DNA from: Rhodococcus xishaensis | GTDB taxonomy: Bacteria; Actinomycetota; Actinomycetes; Mycobacteriales; Mycobacteriaceae | DNA: 64,000 bases | Assembly: GCF_004011825.1 (NCBI RefSeq) | Contig: NZ_RKLO01000007.1 | Location: 170,550 to 234,549 of the forward strand | Reading direction: 5' to 3' | Shown: piece by piece, positions 34,569-44,573 of the stretch | Numbering within the stretch: the stretch's first letter is position 1 | Layout: each line of letters begins with the position of its first letter | Made by a program: the position numbers and the translations under genes | The notes under the pieces: generated by a model | What the model was told of the DNA's origin: nothing | The model's input: only the letters and a program-made list of their open reading frames with translations | The model's database searches: none

Positions 34569-36899
34569 TCAGACCGCATCGTTCTGGGCGTCTTTGCCCT
34601 GTTCGATGACCCAGGCAGCGATCTGGGTCCGTGAATTGAACGCCAGTTTCGCGAGGATGTGTTCGACGTGGCCCTGGGCGGTGCGCTGCGAAATGACGAG
34701 TTGGTCGGCGATCGCCTTGTTGGTCATGCCCCGGGCCACCAGCTCGGCGACCTCTTGCTCGCGGGGCGTCAGGTCGGTCGAGGAGCGCTCGGCCGATGAC
34801 TCCTCCGGAAGTCGGTCCTCTATCGCGAAGGTGACGATCTCACTCAGCGTGAGCCCGGCTCCGAGATTCACCGCGGAGTCGAAAGTTCGCGGGCCAAGAG
34901 CGCGAAGGAGCTGAGTGCGGGACTCGCCGCGATTCGAATGCAGCTTCTTGATGCCCATGCTCTCGTATCCGACAGCCAGCCATAGAGATTCGGCGGCACC
35001 GAGGAGAACGGCGGCCCTCCAGTACTCGTGCCGCAGGGTGGTCGTCCACGCGAGTCCTTCGGTACCGATGGCCACTCCGAGGAGGTCATCGACACCCTCA
35101 CTGAGCTGGAGCGCCTGCTTGAACAACGGCAATGTGTCATCTGGTTCGCTGCGCCACAGTGCAAGGCCACGGAAGCTCAGAGCGTACGACCGGTAGATCG
35201 ACTCACCGCATGCGGTGGTGATAGCGGTGACCTCGTCGGAGTACTCGACGGCCTCGCGACGTTCGCCCAAGACGGCCGCGCCCATCGTGAGAGCGAGAAG
35301 TGTCTGAATGTGAAGTGAGCGATCCGGACCGGCTCGGACGGTGTCGAGGATCTCGTTGCAGAGTCGCATGGTCTTCTGCGTGTCACCGGCGAAGAGCGCC
35401 AGAATCGAGTCGCCGAGAGCGACAACCACGTCGATCTCGGGATCCTCGAGCCGGGCCGCGATCTTGTACGCCTCGGCGACCAGCTCTTCTCCGGCTTGGA
35501 CGTCGCCCTGGTTCGCGGCGAGACTGATCCCCGCGAACAATGCCTTGGCCCGATCGGGAGTCGGTTCTCCGCCCTGCGCAGCGAGCGTGCGGCCGAGCCA
35601 CAAGCGCCCCTCGTTGAGAAGGCCGCGAGAGCTCCAGAAGCGGTACATCGAGTAGGCGATGCGCAACCCGTCCTCGGCCTCGCCTGGTTCGGTCATGCAG
35701 TACTCGAGCGCGTCATGCAAATTGGGCCGTTCGCGGTCGATGCGTCCGATCCACACCGTCTGGTTCGGTCCGATCCATTCGTGATCGGCCCTCCACACCA
35801 ATTCCTGGTACCAGTCCCGGTGTTGTCTACGAAGGTTCGCGTACTCACCGGCTTCGTGGAGGCGTTGACGTCCGTAGTCGCGCAGGGTCTTGAGCAGTCG
35901 ATAGCGCACGACGCCGTCGTGTTCCTCGCGGATGAGAATCGACTTGTCGACCAGGGCGGCGACGACGTCGAGCAGATAGGTCGGCGTGAGATCAGGGGCG
36001 GCGATCGCCTCCGCGGCATCGAGTTCGAATCCGTGCGAGAAGATCGACAGCCGCCGCCACATTTGCTGCTCGGTCGGCGTGCACAGATCGTGGCTCCAGT
36101 CGATGCTCATCCTCAGCGTCTGCTGACGATCGGGCGCGGCGCGGCTGCCCCCCGTAAGGAGACGGAAGCGGTCCGTGAGTAACTCCAGGATCTGGTCGAT
36201 CGACATAGCGCGCAGTCGCGCGGCCGCGAGCTCGATGGACAGTGGGAGCCCGTCGAGTTCGGAGCAGATCGCGACCACCTGCTCTCGATTGCTTTCGTTC
36301 AGCTCGAACCCGGGAACCGCCGCTGCGGCGCGCTCGGTGAACAGATTGACCGCCTCGTACTGGGCCAGCGCACGCGGTTTCATCGATTCTTCGGGCGAGG
36401 GGAAGGTCAGCGGAGGCACACGCAGAACGGCTTCCCCACCGATCGCGAGGGGCTCGCGACTAGTCGCAAGGATCCGCAACTCGGGGCTCGCGCGGAGCAG
36501 GGTCTCGGCGAGCTTCGCGATGGCGTCGATCAGGTGCTCGCAGTTGTCGAGGATGAGCAGCGTGTTCCGGGTCGACATGTAGTCGGTGAGGAACTGCATC
36601 GTCGGGACGGCCGATTGCTCCCGCAGACCGAGAGCTGCCGCCACCCTTTCGGGGACCAGTTGCGGTTCACGCCGCTCACCGAATTCGACCAGCCAGACGC
36701 CATCATCGAACGCCCGCTGTGCATCTGTGGCCACGCGAAGCGCGAGGCGGGTCTTTCCGACGCCGGCGATGCCGGTGAGCGTCACCAGACGGGACCCGGC
36801 GAGCAATCGTCTCGCCTCCGTCACTTCACGTCGGCGCCCAACAAAACTGGTTAGATCCTGAGGTAGGTTGCCGAGTTTGCCTCGCACGGCATGCGCCAT
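34569..36899 (-). CDS. Large LuxR-family regulator with NB-ARC-type ATPase domain
   Basis: A 776-residue protein from ATG 36899, after AGAGGGA. The start MAHAVRGKLGNLPQDLTSFV and GRRREVTE is standard for this family. The ATPase domain has Walker A GIAGVGKTRLA and TLLILDNCEHLID (Walker B), plus TSREPL as sensor. A helical TPR-like middle follows, and the last 65 residues are a LuxR HTH (LTPREQEVAELVARGMTNKA). A STAND-type regulator that senses an unknown ligand. The frame is open upstream to 37307 but that part overlaps the acs 3' end in opposite frame and is not coding. Confidence 0.88.
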   Translation of the reverse strand: MAHAVRGKLGNLPQDLTSFVGRRREVTEARRLLAGSRLVTLTGIAGVGKTRLALRVATDAQRAFDDGVWLVEFGERREPQLVPERVAAALGLREQSAVPTMQFLTDYMSTRNTLLILDNCEHLIDAIAKLAETLLRASPELRILATSREPLAIGGEAVLRVPPLTFPSPEESMKPRALAQYEAVNLFTERAAAAVPGFELNESNREQVVAICSELDGLPLSIELAAARLRAMSIDQILELLTDRFRLLTGGSRAAPDRQQTLRMSIDWSHDLCTPTEQQMWRRLSIFSHGFELDAAEAIAAPDLTPTYLLDVVAALVDKSILIREEHDGVVRYRLLKTLRDYGRQRLHEAGEYANLRRQHRDWYQELVWRADHEWIGPNQTVWIGRIDRERPNLHDALEYCMTEPGEAEDGLRIAYSMYRFWSSRGLLNEGRLWLGRTLAAQGGEPTPDRAKALFAGISLAANQGDVQAGEELVAEAYKIAARLEDPEIDVVVALGDSILALFAGDTQKTMRLCNEILDTVRAGPDRSLHIQTLLALTMGAAVLGERREAVEYSDEVTAITTACGESIYRSYALSFRGLALWRSEPDDTLPLFKQALQLSEGVDDLLGVAIGTEGLAWTTTLRHEYWRAAVLLGAAESLWLAVGYESMGIKKLHSNRGESRTQLLRALGPRTFDSAVNLGAGLTLSEIVTFAIEDRLPEESSAERSSTDLTPREQEVAELVARGMTNKAIADQLVISQRTAQGHVEHILAKLAFNSRTQIAAWVIEQGKDAQNDAV

Positions 36900-37170
36900 C
36901 GATGTCCCTCTTTCCGATGACCCTGTTTCCGTCTCCACCGGACACGGTACGCCTGAGCTGGTTCGCCAGGGATTTGACCTGGATATTCGGTACGGAAGGG
37001 ATACCAGGAGGGGCAGGGAAATCTTGACGGACAGTGATATCGGGACGGGGGCTGGAGAACGTGCAACGGGTGCCCTGCTGCCCCGGAAGGCATGCAGGCA
37101 CCCGTTGCTTCTCGGCCATGTTTCTCTTCTCCTGTCGCCCCTGTCGAGAGGCCGTGTCCAGTGGCCGCGC
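36900..37170. other. Gap between acs and the LuxR-type gene
   Basis: This 271-base non-coding stretch follows the acs stop and precedes the regulator start on the same strand, so it should contain the regulator's promoter. I see no strong hairpin or operator in it. Confidence 0.3.
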
Positions 37171-39117
37171 CTAGTGGCCGCGGATCGCGTCGAACACCTT
37201 CGGATCGACGAGCGTCGACGTGTCTCCGAGGTCGCGACCCTCTGCGACGTCGCGTAGGAGACGACGCATGATCTTGCCGGAGCGAGTCTTCGGGAGCTCG
37301 GGCACAACAGTGATCTGCCGCGGTTTGGCGATCGGGGAGATCTCGGTGGACACCTGAGTGCGCAACTCCGATACGAGTAGTTCGCCAGTGTTTTCCATGC
37401 CCTCGCACAGGATCACGAAGGCCACGATCCCCTGGCCGGTGGTCTCGTCTGCCGCACCGACGACTGCCGCCTCCGCGATCGCGGGATGCCCGACCAGTGC
37501 CGACTCCACCTCGGAGGTGGAGATGCGGTGCCCGGAGACGTTCATGACATCGTCGACTCGGCCGAGGACCCACAGGGCGCCGTCCTCGTCGTACTTGGCG
37601 CCGTCGCCGGCGAAATACCAGCCCTCTTCCGCATAGCGCGACCAGTAGGTGTCCCGGTACCGGTCCATGTCGCCCCAGATGCCGCGCAGCATCGATGGCC
37701 ACGGCTGGTCGAGAACCAGATACCCGCTGCCGCCGGCACCGAGTTCGTGGGCGTCGTCGTCGACGATCTTCGCGGAGATACCCGGCAGCGGCGCCATCGC
37801 CGAGCCGGGCTTGGCCGCGGTGATACCGGGCAGCGGCGAGATCATGATCGCGCCGGTCTCCGTCTGCCACCACGTGTCCACGATCGGAACACCGCCGCCG
37901 CCGATGACGTCCCGGAACCAGCGCCAGGCCTCCGGATTGATGGGCTCACCCACCGAGCCGAGCAGGCGGATCGACGACAGGTCGTGCGCGTCAGGGATCC
38001 CGCGGCCCCACTTCATGAACGTGCGCACCAGAGTCGGCGCCGTGTAGTAGATGGTCACGCCGTACTTCTCGATGATCTGGAAGTGGCGGTGCTCGTCGGG
38101 CGAGTTGGGGGTGCCCTCGTACACGACCTGCGTGACGCCGTTCGACAGCGGACCGTAGACGATGTAGCTGTGCCCGGTGACCCAACCGATGTCGGCGGTG
38201 CACCAGTAGACGTCGCGCCCAGGCTTGTGGTCGAACACGTTGTGGTGCGTGTACGACGCCTGCGTCAGGTAGCCGCCGGAGGTGTGGATGATGCCCTTGG
38301 GTTTCCCGGTGGTACCCGAGGTGTACAGGATGAACAGCGGATGCTCGGCGTCGAACGGCTGTGCCTGGTGTTCGGCCGACGCCTTCGCCACCGTGTCGTG
38401 CCACCACAGATCCCGGCCATCGGTGATGTCGACATCGGCGCCGGTTCGCTTGACGATCATTACGTTCTGGACGGAACTGGCGCCGGGATCGCCGGTCTCG
38501 CCGGCCAAGGCCTCGTCGACGGCGGGCTTGAGGGGGGCCGCCTGACCTCGGCGCCACTGTCCGTCGACGGTGACGACCAGCTTGGCTTGGGCGTCGTCGA
38601 TGCGCTGGCGCAGGGCGGTGGCGGAGAATCCGGCGAACACGACAGAGTGAGTCAGCCCGAGTCGGGCGCAGGCGAGCATCGTGACGATTGCTTCGGGGAT
38701 CATCGGCATGTAGATCGCAACGCGATCACCGGCGACCAGGCCGAGGTCGGTGAAGGTATTTGCGGCGCGGCTCACTTCGGCGAGTAGCTCACTGTAGGTG
38801 ATATCCCGGCTGTCGCCCGGCTCTCCCTCGAAGTGGATTGCGACGCGGTCGCCGTTGCCGGCGAGCACGTGCCGGTCGATGCAGTTGAACGCGACGTTGA
38901 GGCGCCCGCCGACGAACCACTTCGCGACGGGGGCGTCCGACCAGTCGAGGACCTCGGTCCACGGAGTCGCCCAGTCCAGGCGTCGGGCCTGAGCGTCCCA
39001 GAAGGCGAGGCGGTCGCGGTCGGCCTCCGCCTGCAGTTCGGGGCCGGCGTTCGCCGTGGCTGCGAACTCCGCGCTGGGCGGGTACACCTCAGGGGCGTCG
39101 GGAGCACTGCTCGTCAT
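37171..39117 (-). CDS. acs: Acetyl-CoA synthetase
   Basis: A 648-residue enzyme from ATG 39117 (MTSSAPDAPEVYPPSAEF), with GAAAGAAGG upstream. The adenylate-forming signature YTSGTTGKPKG, GWVTGHSYIVYGPL, the DTWWQTETG motif and the C-terminal TRSGKIMRR are all present. The lysine in SGKIMRR is the one blocked by acetylation in Acs enzymes. It activates acetate to acetyl-CoA via acetyl-AMP. A perfect Crp site 43 bases upstream of the start suggests control by cAMP. Ortholog of Rv3667. Confidence 0.96.
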   Translation of the reverse strand: MTSSAPDAPEVYPPSAEFAATANAGPELQAEADRDRLAFWDAQARRLDWATPWTEVLDWSDAPVAKWFVGGRLNVAFNCIDRHVLAGNGDRVAIHFEGEPGDSRDITYSELLAEVSRAANTFTDLGLVAGDRVAIYMPMIPEAIVTMLACARLGLTHSVVFAGFSATALRQRIDDAQAKLVVTVDGQWRRGQAAPLKPAVDEALAGETGDPGASSVQNVMIVKRTGADVDITDGRDLWWHDTVAKASAEHQAQPFDAEHPLFILYTSGTTGKPKGIIHTSGGYLTQASYTHHNVFDHKPGRDVYWCTADIGWVTGHSYIVYGPLSNGVTQVVYEGTPNSPDEHRHFQIIEKYGVTIYYTAPTLVRTFMKWGRGIPDAHDLSSIRLLGSVGEPINPEAWRWFRDVIGGGGVPIVDTWWQTETGAIMISPLPGITAAKPGSAMAPLPGISAKIVDDDAHELGAGGSGYLVLDQPWPSMLRGIWGDMDRYRDTYWSRYAEEGWYFAGDGAKYDEDGALWVLGRVDDVMNVSGHRISTSEVESALVGHPAIAEAAVVGAADETTGQGIVAFVILCEGMENTGELLVSELRTQVSTEISPIAKPRQITVVPELPKTRSGKIMRRLLRDVAEGRDLGDTSTLVDPKVFDAIRGH

Positions 39118-39159
39118 TCGGCTGCCTTCTTTCCGGTCAAAATAGACATTCCTGGCACA

Positions 39160-39175
39160 TGTGAGAGTAGTCACA
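39160..39175. promoter_or_regulatory. Crp/GlxR operator, perfect consensus
   Basis: TGTGAGAGTAGTCACA is an exact TGTGA-N6-TCACA palindrome. It lies 43 bases before the acs start and 237 bases before the dppA start, in the divergent gap, so it may act on both. The crp gene is in this window at 26285. Confidence 0.85.
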
Positions 39176-39411
39176 CACTAGGGACGGCGCAGTGTACGCT
39201 CCCGGGGAGTGGTCGTCGGCCGCGGCGAAAGGTCGAGTTCGTGTCGCAGGCGTCTGCTGCGCACTAGGTCCGTTCGTGCGCACTGGTGTGCTTCATGTTG
39301 CGAACGGGCCTCGAAAAGGTGCCGATCCGAGCCGGGGGTCCCGGACTCGCGCGGGGGGCCTCGGGCCTGTCTATCGTCGCTAACACCATCCGGCAAGTCG
39401 GGAGGTGGGTC

Positions 39412-41028
39412 ATGGCTGTGCGGTCGGGCATGGCGCGCGCTGCGATGGCCGTGGTGGTGAGCCTGTTCGTGTTGGTCCTCGCGGCGTGTACCAGCGGGAC
39501 GACGTCTGGCACCGGCATCGTGTACGCGTGGAGCGGTGAACCGCAGAACCCGCTGATTCCGACCGACACAGGCGAGAGCACCGGTGGCCGGGTGCTCGAT
39601 GCACTGTTCGCGGGTCTCGTCTACTACACCGCCGACGGCACCACCGAGAACGAGGTGGCCGAGTCCATCGAGACCGCGGACGGGCAGCTCTACACCGTGA
39701 CGCTCGAGGACGGGTGGACATTCACCGACGGAACCCCGGTCACCGCACGGTCCTTCGTCGACGCATGGAACTACGGCGCGCTATCGACCAACGCGCAGCT
39801 CCAGTCGTCGTTCTTCGACCCGATAGCGGGCTACGACGAGGTCGCGGCAGCCAACCCGACGGCGCAGACCATGTCGGGGCTGAGCGTGGTCGACGATCGC
39901 ACTTTCACGATCACACTGAAGCAGCCGGAGTCCGCCTTTCCGACGCGCCTGGGCTTCGCCGCCTACTATCCGCTGCCGCAATCGGCGTACGCGGACATGG
40001 CGGCGTTCGGACAGCACCCGATCGGAAACGGCCCGTACCGGTTTGCGAACGAAGATGCCTGGCAACACAATGTGCGGATCGACCTGGAGGCGAACCCCGG
40101 CTATCGAGGCAACCGGACGGCACGGAACGAGGGTTTGACCTTCGTGCTCTACAGCAACCTGGACACTGCCTACACCGACCTGTTGTCGAACAATCTCGAC
40201 GTGCTCGACGGCGTGCCGTCCAGCGCGCTCGAGACGTATGAGCGTGATCTGCCGGGGCGCACCGTCAACCAGCCGTCCGCGACGATCGAGACGTTCACGA
40301 TCCCGGAGCGACTGCCACACTTCGGCGGCGAGGAGGGGCGACTGCGGCGGCAGGCGATCTCGTTGGCGATCGATCGCCAGCAGATCACCGAGCAACTGTT
40401 CGCGAGCACTCGGACCCCGGCTCGGGACTTCACCTCTCCCGCTGTCGAGGGCTGGACGCCCGACCTGCCCGGATCCGACAACCTCGACTTCGCACCCGAC
40501 CGGGCGCGAGCACTGTGGGCACAGGCCGACGAAATCGCACCGTGGTCGGGAGCGTTCCAGCTCGCCTACAACTCCGACGGCGGACACCAGGACTGGGTGG
40601 ACGCGGTGAGCAACAGCATCCGCAACACACTCGGTATCGACGCGCGCGGTGCACCCTATCCGACGTTCGCTCAGCTTCGGACCGAGGTTACCGAGCGGAC
40701 GATACAGACGGCGTTCCGTTCGGGGTGGCAGGCCGACTACCCGCAGCAGTACGGGTTCCTCGCCCAAAACTTCCAGACGGGAGGTAGTTCCAACGATGGC
40801 GGGTACTCGAACCCCGAGTTCGACCGTGTGCTGCGGGCGTCGGCCGGGGCGACGGACCCCGTCGAGTCCCAGGAGCTGATCGACCGTGCGCAGGAGATCC
40901 TGTTGCGCGATCTGCCGGCGGTTCCGAACTGGAACCGCAACGCGACCGGCGGCTGGTCCGAATACGTGACCAACGTGCAGATCGGCTGGGACGGGGTGCC
41001 GCTGTACTACCTGATCGAGAAGAACTGA
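39412..41028 (+). CDS. dppA: Peptide ABC transporter substrate-binding lipoprotein
   Basis: A 538-residue protein from ATG 39412 after GGGAGGTGG. The lipobox LVLAAC places the lipid-modified Cys near residue 27. The body is a SBP family 5 protein (VYAWSGEPQNPL, LEDGWTFTDGTPVTARSFV, PIGNGPYRF, PNWNR near the end). It captures oligopeptides outside the membrane and feeds the DppBC channel encoded just downstream, 3 bases away. Matches Rv3666c in place. Confidence 0.93.
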   Translation: MAVRSGMARAAMAVVVSLFVLVLAACTSGTTSGTGIVYAWSGEPQNPLIPTDTGESTGGRVLDALFAGLVYYTADGTTENEVAESIETADGQLYTVTLEDGWTFTDGTPVTARSFVDAWNYGALSTNAQLQSSFFDPIAGYDEVAAANPTAQTMSGLSVVDDRTFTITLKQPESAFPTRLGFAAYYPLPQSAYADMAAFGQHPIGNGPYRFANEDAWQHNVRIDLEANPGYRGNRTARNEGLTFVLYSNLDTAYTDLLSNNLDVLDGVPSSALETYERDLPGRTVNQPSATIETFTIPERLPHFGGEEGRLRRQAISLAIDRQQITEQLFASTRTPARDFTSPAVEGWTPDLPGSDNLDFAPDRARALWAQADEIAPWSGAFQLAYNSDGGHQDWVDAVSNSIRNTLGIDARGAPYPTFAQLRTEVTERTIQTAFRSGWQADYPQQYGFLAQNFQTGGSSNDGGYSNPEFDRVLRASAGATDPVESQELIDRAQEILLRDLPAVPNWNRNATGGWSEYVTNVQIGWDGVPLYYLIEKN

Positions 41029-41031
41029 CCC

Positions 41032-41958
41032 ATGCTCCGATACACCGGCCGTCGTGTGCTGCAGATGATCCCGGTGTTCCTCGGTGCCACGTTCCTGATC
41101 TACGCGCTCGTCTTCTTGCTGCCGGGCGATCCGATTGCAGCGCTTGCCGGTGACCGGGCACTGACCCCGGCGGTCACCGAGCAACTACGGGCCCGCTACC
41201 ACCTCGACCAGCCCTTCCTAGTGCAATACTTCCAGTATCTGAAGGGGATCGTGACGCTCGACTTCGGCACATCGTACTCGGGGCGACCAGTCGGTGATGT
41301 TCTGGCGCAAGCATTTCCGATCACGCTGAAGCTCGCAGTGATGGCCGTGGCGATCGAGACGGTACTGGGAGTGGGGGCGGGCCTGATTGCGGGCCTGCGC
41401 CGGGGTGGGATCTTCGACTCGACGGTGCTGATCGTGAGCCTCGTCCTGATCGCGGTCCCGGTGTTCGTGATCGGATTCCTCGCCCAGTTCTTCATCGGAA
41501 TCCGGTGGGGGCTGGCCCCACCCACTGTCGGCGCGGACACGAGCTTCGCCAGGATGCTGTTGCCGGCCTTCGTGCTTGCCTCAGTATCGTTCGCATACGT
41601 CCTGCGTCTGACCCGTACTTCCGTCGCCGCGACGTTGACGGCAGACCATGTCCGCACCGCGTCCGCGAAGGGGCTGTCCCGACGGCGAGTCGTGGGAGCG
41701 CACGTGCTGCGTAACTCGCTCATCCCGGTCGTCACGTTCCTGGGGGTCGACCTCGCGACGCTGATGGGCGGAGCGGTGGTCACCGAGGGCATCTTCAACA
41801 TCAACGGGGTGGGTGGCACGATCTACCAGGCCATCATCCGCGGTGAGGCACCCACGGTCGTCTCGTTCGTCAGCGTCCTCGTGGTTGTGTATCTGGTCGC
41901 GAATCTGCTCGTCGATCTGTTGTACGCCGCCCTCGATCCGAGGATCCGATATGGCTGA
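41032..41958 (+). CDS. dppB: Peptide ABC transporter permease DppB
   Basis: A 308-residue permease with about six helices. It has the N-terminal DppB start MLRYTGRRVLQMIPVFLGAT and a EAA-like loop (RTASAKGLSRRRVVGAHVLRNSLIPV), the site that touches the ATPase. A C-terminal helix follows. It forms the translocation channel with DppC. The next gene starts inside its last codons (overlap of 8 bases). Confidence 0.93.
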   Translation: MLRYTGRRVLQMIPVFLGATFLIYALVFLLPGDPIAALAGDRALTPAVTEQLRARYHLDQPFLVQYFQYLKGIVTLDFGTSYSGRPVGDVLAQAFPITLKLAVMAVAIETVLGVGAGLIAGLRRGGIFDSTVLIVSLVLIAVPVFVIGFLAQFFIGIRWGLAPPTVGADTSFARMLLPAFVLASVSFAYVLRLTRTSVAATLTADHVRTASAKGLSRRRVVGAHVLRNSLIPVVTFLGVDLATLMGGAVVTEGIFNINGVGGTIYQAIIRGEAPTVVSFVSVLVVVYLVANLLVDLLYAALDPRIRYG

Positions 41959-42820
41959 TGTGGTTCGGGCACAAGGGATGTGGGCGTCGGCATGGGGGCG
42001 GCTGCGTCGGCGTCCGATGTTCTGGGTGGCCGTCGCGATCCTGCTGGTGGTTGCCGCTGCGGCGCTGTTCCCAAGGTTGTTCACCGATCTGGATCCGCGC
42101 TACTGCAATATCTCCGACAGCCTCGCACCTCCGCGATCGGGGCACTGGTTCGGGTTCGATCGTCAGGGTTGTGATATCTACGCGCGGACTGTCTACGGGG
42201 CGCGACCATCGACCGTGGTGGGGGTGTGTGCGACCGCGGCAGTGCTCGTGGTCGGTGTGTTGTTCGGTTCATTGGCCGGCTACTTCGGGGGGTGGGCCGA
42301 TTCACTCCTGTCCCGCGTTACCGACATCTTCTTCGCTATCCCCTTCATCCTCGCGGCGATCGTGCTGATGCAGCTGTTCGCCGAACGCACTATCTGGACG
42401 GTGGTCTCGGTGCTGGCCCTGTTCGGCTGGCCGCAGATGGCCAGAATCGCACGCGGATCTGTCATGTCGGCCAAATCGAACGACTACGTCCTCGCCGCCC
42501 GGGTCGTAGGGATGTCGCATCCGTCGATCCTGGTGCGGCACGTACTGCCGAACGCGCTCGCACCCATCATCGTCATGGCCACGATGTCGCTCGGCACGTT
42601 CATCGTCGCGGAGGCGACGCTGTCGTTTCTCGGGATCGGATTGCCGCCGACGACGGTCTCCTGGGGTGGCGATATCAGCACCGCACAGGTCACGCTGCGG
42701 AGCGGGTCGATGATCCTGTTCTATCCGGCGGGCGCGCTCGCGATCGCGGTACTGGGCTTCATCCTCCTCGGCGACGCCCTGCGTGACGCGCTCGATCCGA
42801 CCACTGCGAGGCGAAAATGA
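41951..42820 (+). CDS. dppC: Peptide ABC transporter permease DppC
   Basis: A 289-residue permease from ATG 41951. The N-terminal OppC-type helix (RPMFWVAVAILLVVAAAALF) is followed by the core with the EAA loop (YVLAARVVGMSHPSILVRHVLPNAL) and the SFLGIGLPPTTVSWG motif. Partner of DppB. Its stop overlaps the ATPase start (ATGA). Confidence 0.93.
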   Translation: MADVVRAQGMWASAWGRLRRRPMFWVAVAILLVVAAAALFPRLFTDLDPRYCNISDSLAPPRSGHWFGFDRQGCDIYARTVYGARPSTVVGVCATAAVLVVGVLFGSLAGYFGGWADSLLSRVTDIFFAIPFILAAIVLMQLFAERTIWTVVSVLALFGWPQMARIARGSVMSAKSNDYVLAARVVGMSHPSILVRHVLPNALAPIIVMATMSLGTFIVAEATLSFLGIGLPPTTVSWGGDISTAQVTLRSGSMILFYPAGALAIAVLGFILLGDALRDALDPTTARRK

Positions 42821-44433
42821 CCGGCCCGCTGCTCTCGGTCGACGGGCTCGACGTGTCCTACGGGTCGGGGGCGGCCGAGGTGCGCGCGGTGCAGGGCGTC
42901 CACCTGGCGGTACAGCCGGGGCAGACGGTCGCGGTCGTCGGGGAGTCGGGTTCCGGCAAGTCCACGCTCGCACACGCGATCATCGGTCTGCTGCCGGGTG
43001 ATGGCCGGATCACCAGCGGGCGGATCCAGTTCGGGGACGCTGATCTCGTCGGCGCGGCCGAGCGGGAGTTCGTCCGGATCCGGGGCAGTGGAATCGGATT
43101 CGTGCCGCAGGATCCGGCGACCAACCTCAACCCGGTATGGACGGTCGGCTTCCAGGTTCGGGAAGCTCTGGAAGCCAACGGGATCGCGAAGGGACGCGCG
43201 GCCCGCAGGCGCGCCGACGAACTACTGGAGGAGGCTGGGCTCGCGGGCGCTGCAGACCGGTCCACGCACTACCCGCACGAGTTCTCGGGCGGCATGCGGC
43301 AGCGGGTCCTCATCGCGATCGGGCTCGCAGCCCGACCGCGTCTGCTCATCGCGGACGAGCCGACGTCGGCGCTCGATGTGACGGTGCAACAGCGTGTGCT
43401 CGACCATCTCGCCCACCTGACGGGTGAGCTGGGCACCGCGGTTCTGCTCGTCACTCACGACCTCGGCGTCGCGGCAGAACGCGCGGAGCATGCCGTCGTC
43501 ATGCACCGGGGCCGGGTGGTCGAGTCCGGTCCCGCCGAGCAGATTCTCACTGATCCAGAGGATCCGTACACGCGCCGACTCGTGGCCGCGGTGTCGCCTC
43601 TGTCCGTGGTTCGATCCGGACCGCGACCCACCCCTGCGCCGAGCGTCCAGCCGCTGCTGGCCGTCGACGGCCTGCGCAAGGTGTTCCGACGTCGCGGGAC
43701 CAATATCGGTCGACACGTGGACGTCACAGCGGTCGACGATGTCTCCTTCTCCGTCCCTCAGGGCACGACCACGGCGATAGTCGGGGAGTCCGGATCGGGA
43801 AAGTCGACCGTCGCCCAGATGATCCTGGGTCTGCTGCCGCCGGACTCCGGATCGGTCGTGTTCGACGGCACGGACATCGCAACCCTCGGACGCAGGGAGA
43901 GACCGTTCCGGCGTCGGGTCCAGGCGGTCTTCCAGAACCCGTACGGCAGTCTGGACCCCACCTATTCGGTGCAGCGGATCGTCGAGGAGCCGCTGCGCGT
44001 GCACCGTGTGGGCAGCAGGCGGGAGCGCGCCGAACGGGTCCGCGAACTGCTCGACAGGGTCGCCCTGTCGGCCGACATCGCGAGGCGATTCCCTGCCGAA
44101 CTGTCCGGGGGGCAGCGCCAGCGCGTCGCGATCGCGCGGGCGCTAGCACTCGGACCCGACCTCGTCGTGTGCGATGAGGCGGTGTCCGCGCTCGACGTCG
44201 TCGTTCAGGATCAGATCCTCCGACTGCTCGACGAATTGCAGCGCGACCTCGGTCTGACGTACGTCTTCATCAGCCATGACCTGGCGGTCGTGCGGAGGAT
44301 CGCCGATCAAGTCGTGGTGATGCGCGGCGGCCGGGTGGTGGAGGCCGCCGGCGCAGAGGAGGTGTTCGGCAATCCGCGTCACGAATACACGCGTCGCCTG
44401 CTCGATGCCATACCGCGCGGTCGGCGACACTGA
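42817..44433 (+). CDS. dppD: Peptide ABC transporter ATPase, fused DppD-DppF
   Basis: A 538-residue protein with two complete ABC domains. Domain 1 has Walker A GESGSGKST near residue 45, the signature FSGGMRQRV near 150, and ends in the OppD-like tail. Domain 2 has GESGSGKST near 325 and LSGGQRQRV near 430. Both sites look active, so one chain may replace the DppD/DppF pair that powers the importer. The stop codon lies inside the first copy of a 29-base repeat. Confidence 0.93.
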   Translation: MTGPLLSVDGLDVSYGSGAAEVRAVQGVHLAVQPGQTVAVVGESGSGKSTLAHAIIGLLPGDGRITSGRIQFGDADLVGAAEREFVRIRGSGIGFVPQDPATNLNPVWTVGFQVREALEANGIAKGRAARRRADELLEEAGLAGAADRSTHYPHEFSGGMRQRVLIAIGLAARPRLLIADEPTSALDVTVQQRVLDHLAHLTGELGTAVLLVTHDLGVAAERAEHAVVMHRGRVVESGPAEQILTDPEDPYTRRLVAAVSPLSVVRSGPRPTPAPSVQPLLAVDGLRKVFRRRGTNIGRHVDVTAVDDVSFSVPQGTTTAIVGESGSGKSTVAQMILGLLPPDSGSVVFDGTDIATLGRRERPFRRRVQAVFQNPYGSLDPTYSVQRIVEEPLRVHRVGSRRERAERVRELLDRVALSADIARRFPAELSGGQRQRVAIARALALGPDLVVCDEAVSALDVVVQDQILRLLDELQRDLGLTYVFISHDLAVVRRIADQVVVMRGGRVVEAAGAEEVFGNPRHEYTRRLLDAIPRGRRH

Positions 44434-44537
44434 GCCGGTCACGCGGCGGTCGGCGACACTGAGCCGGTCACGCGGCGGTCGGCGACACTGAGCCGGTCAC
44501 GCGGCGGTCGGCGACACTTGGCCGGTCACGCGGCGGT
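44421..44537 (+). repeat. Four 29-base tandem repeats at the dppD end
   Basis: The unit starts TCGGCGACACTGAGCCGGTC and ends ACGCGGCGG. Copies start at 44421, 44450, 44479 and 44508, with one change in the last (TT for TG). The first copy contains the last dppD codons and its TGA. The length is not a multiple of three. It looks like slippage of the gene end and could change the distance to the next gene. Confidence 0.9.
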
Positions 44538-44573
44538 CGGGAGGACGAACGGGCAGCGGGTAGCGTCTGGGCC

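Noticed and set aside
36900-37307. N-terminal extension of the LuxR-type regulator
   Set aside because: The standard family start is at 36899 with a ribosome site; the extension overlaps the acs end and has no domain.
44421-44537. 29-base repeats resembling CRISPR repeats in size
   Set aside because: Units abut with no spacer sequences, and no cas genes are present.
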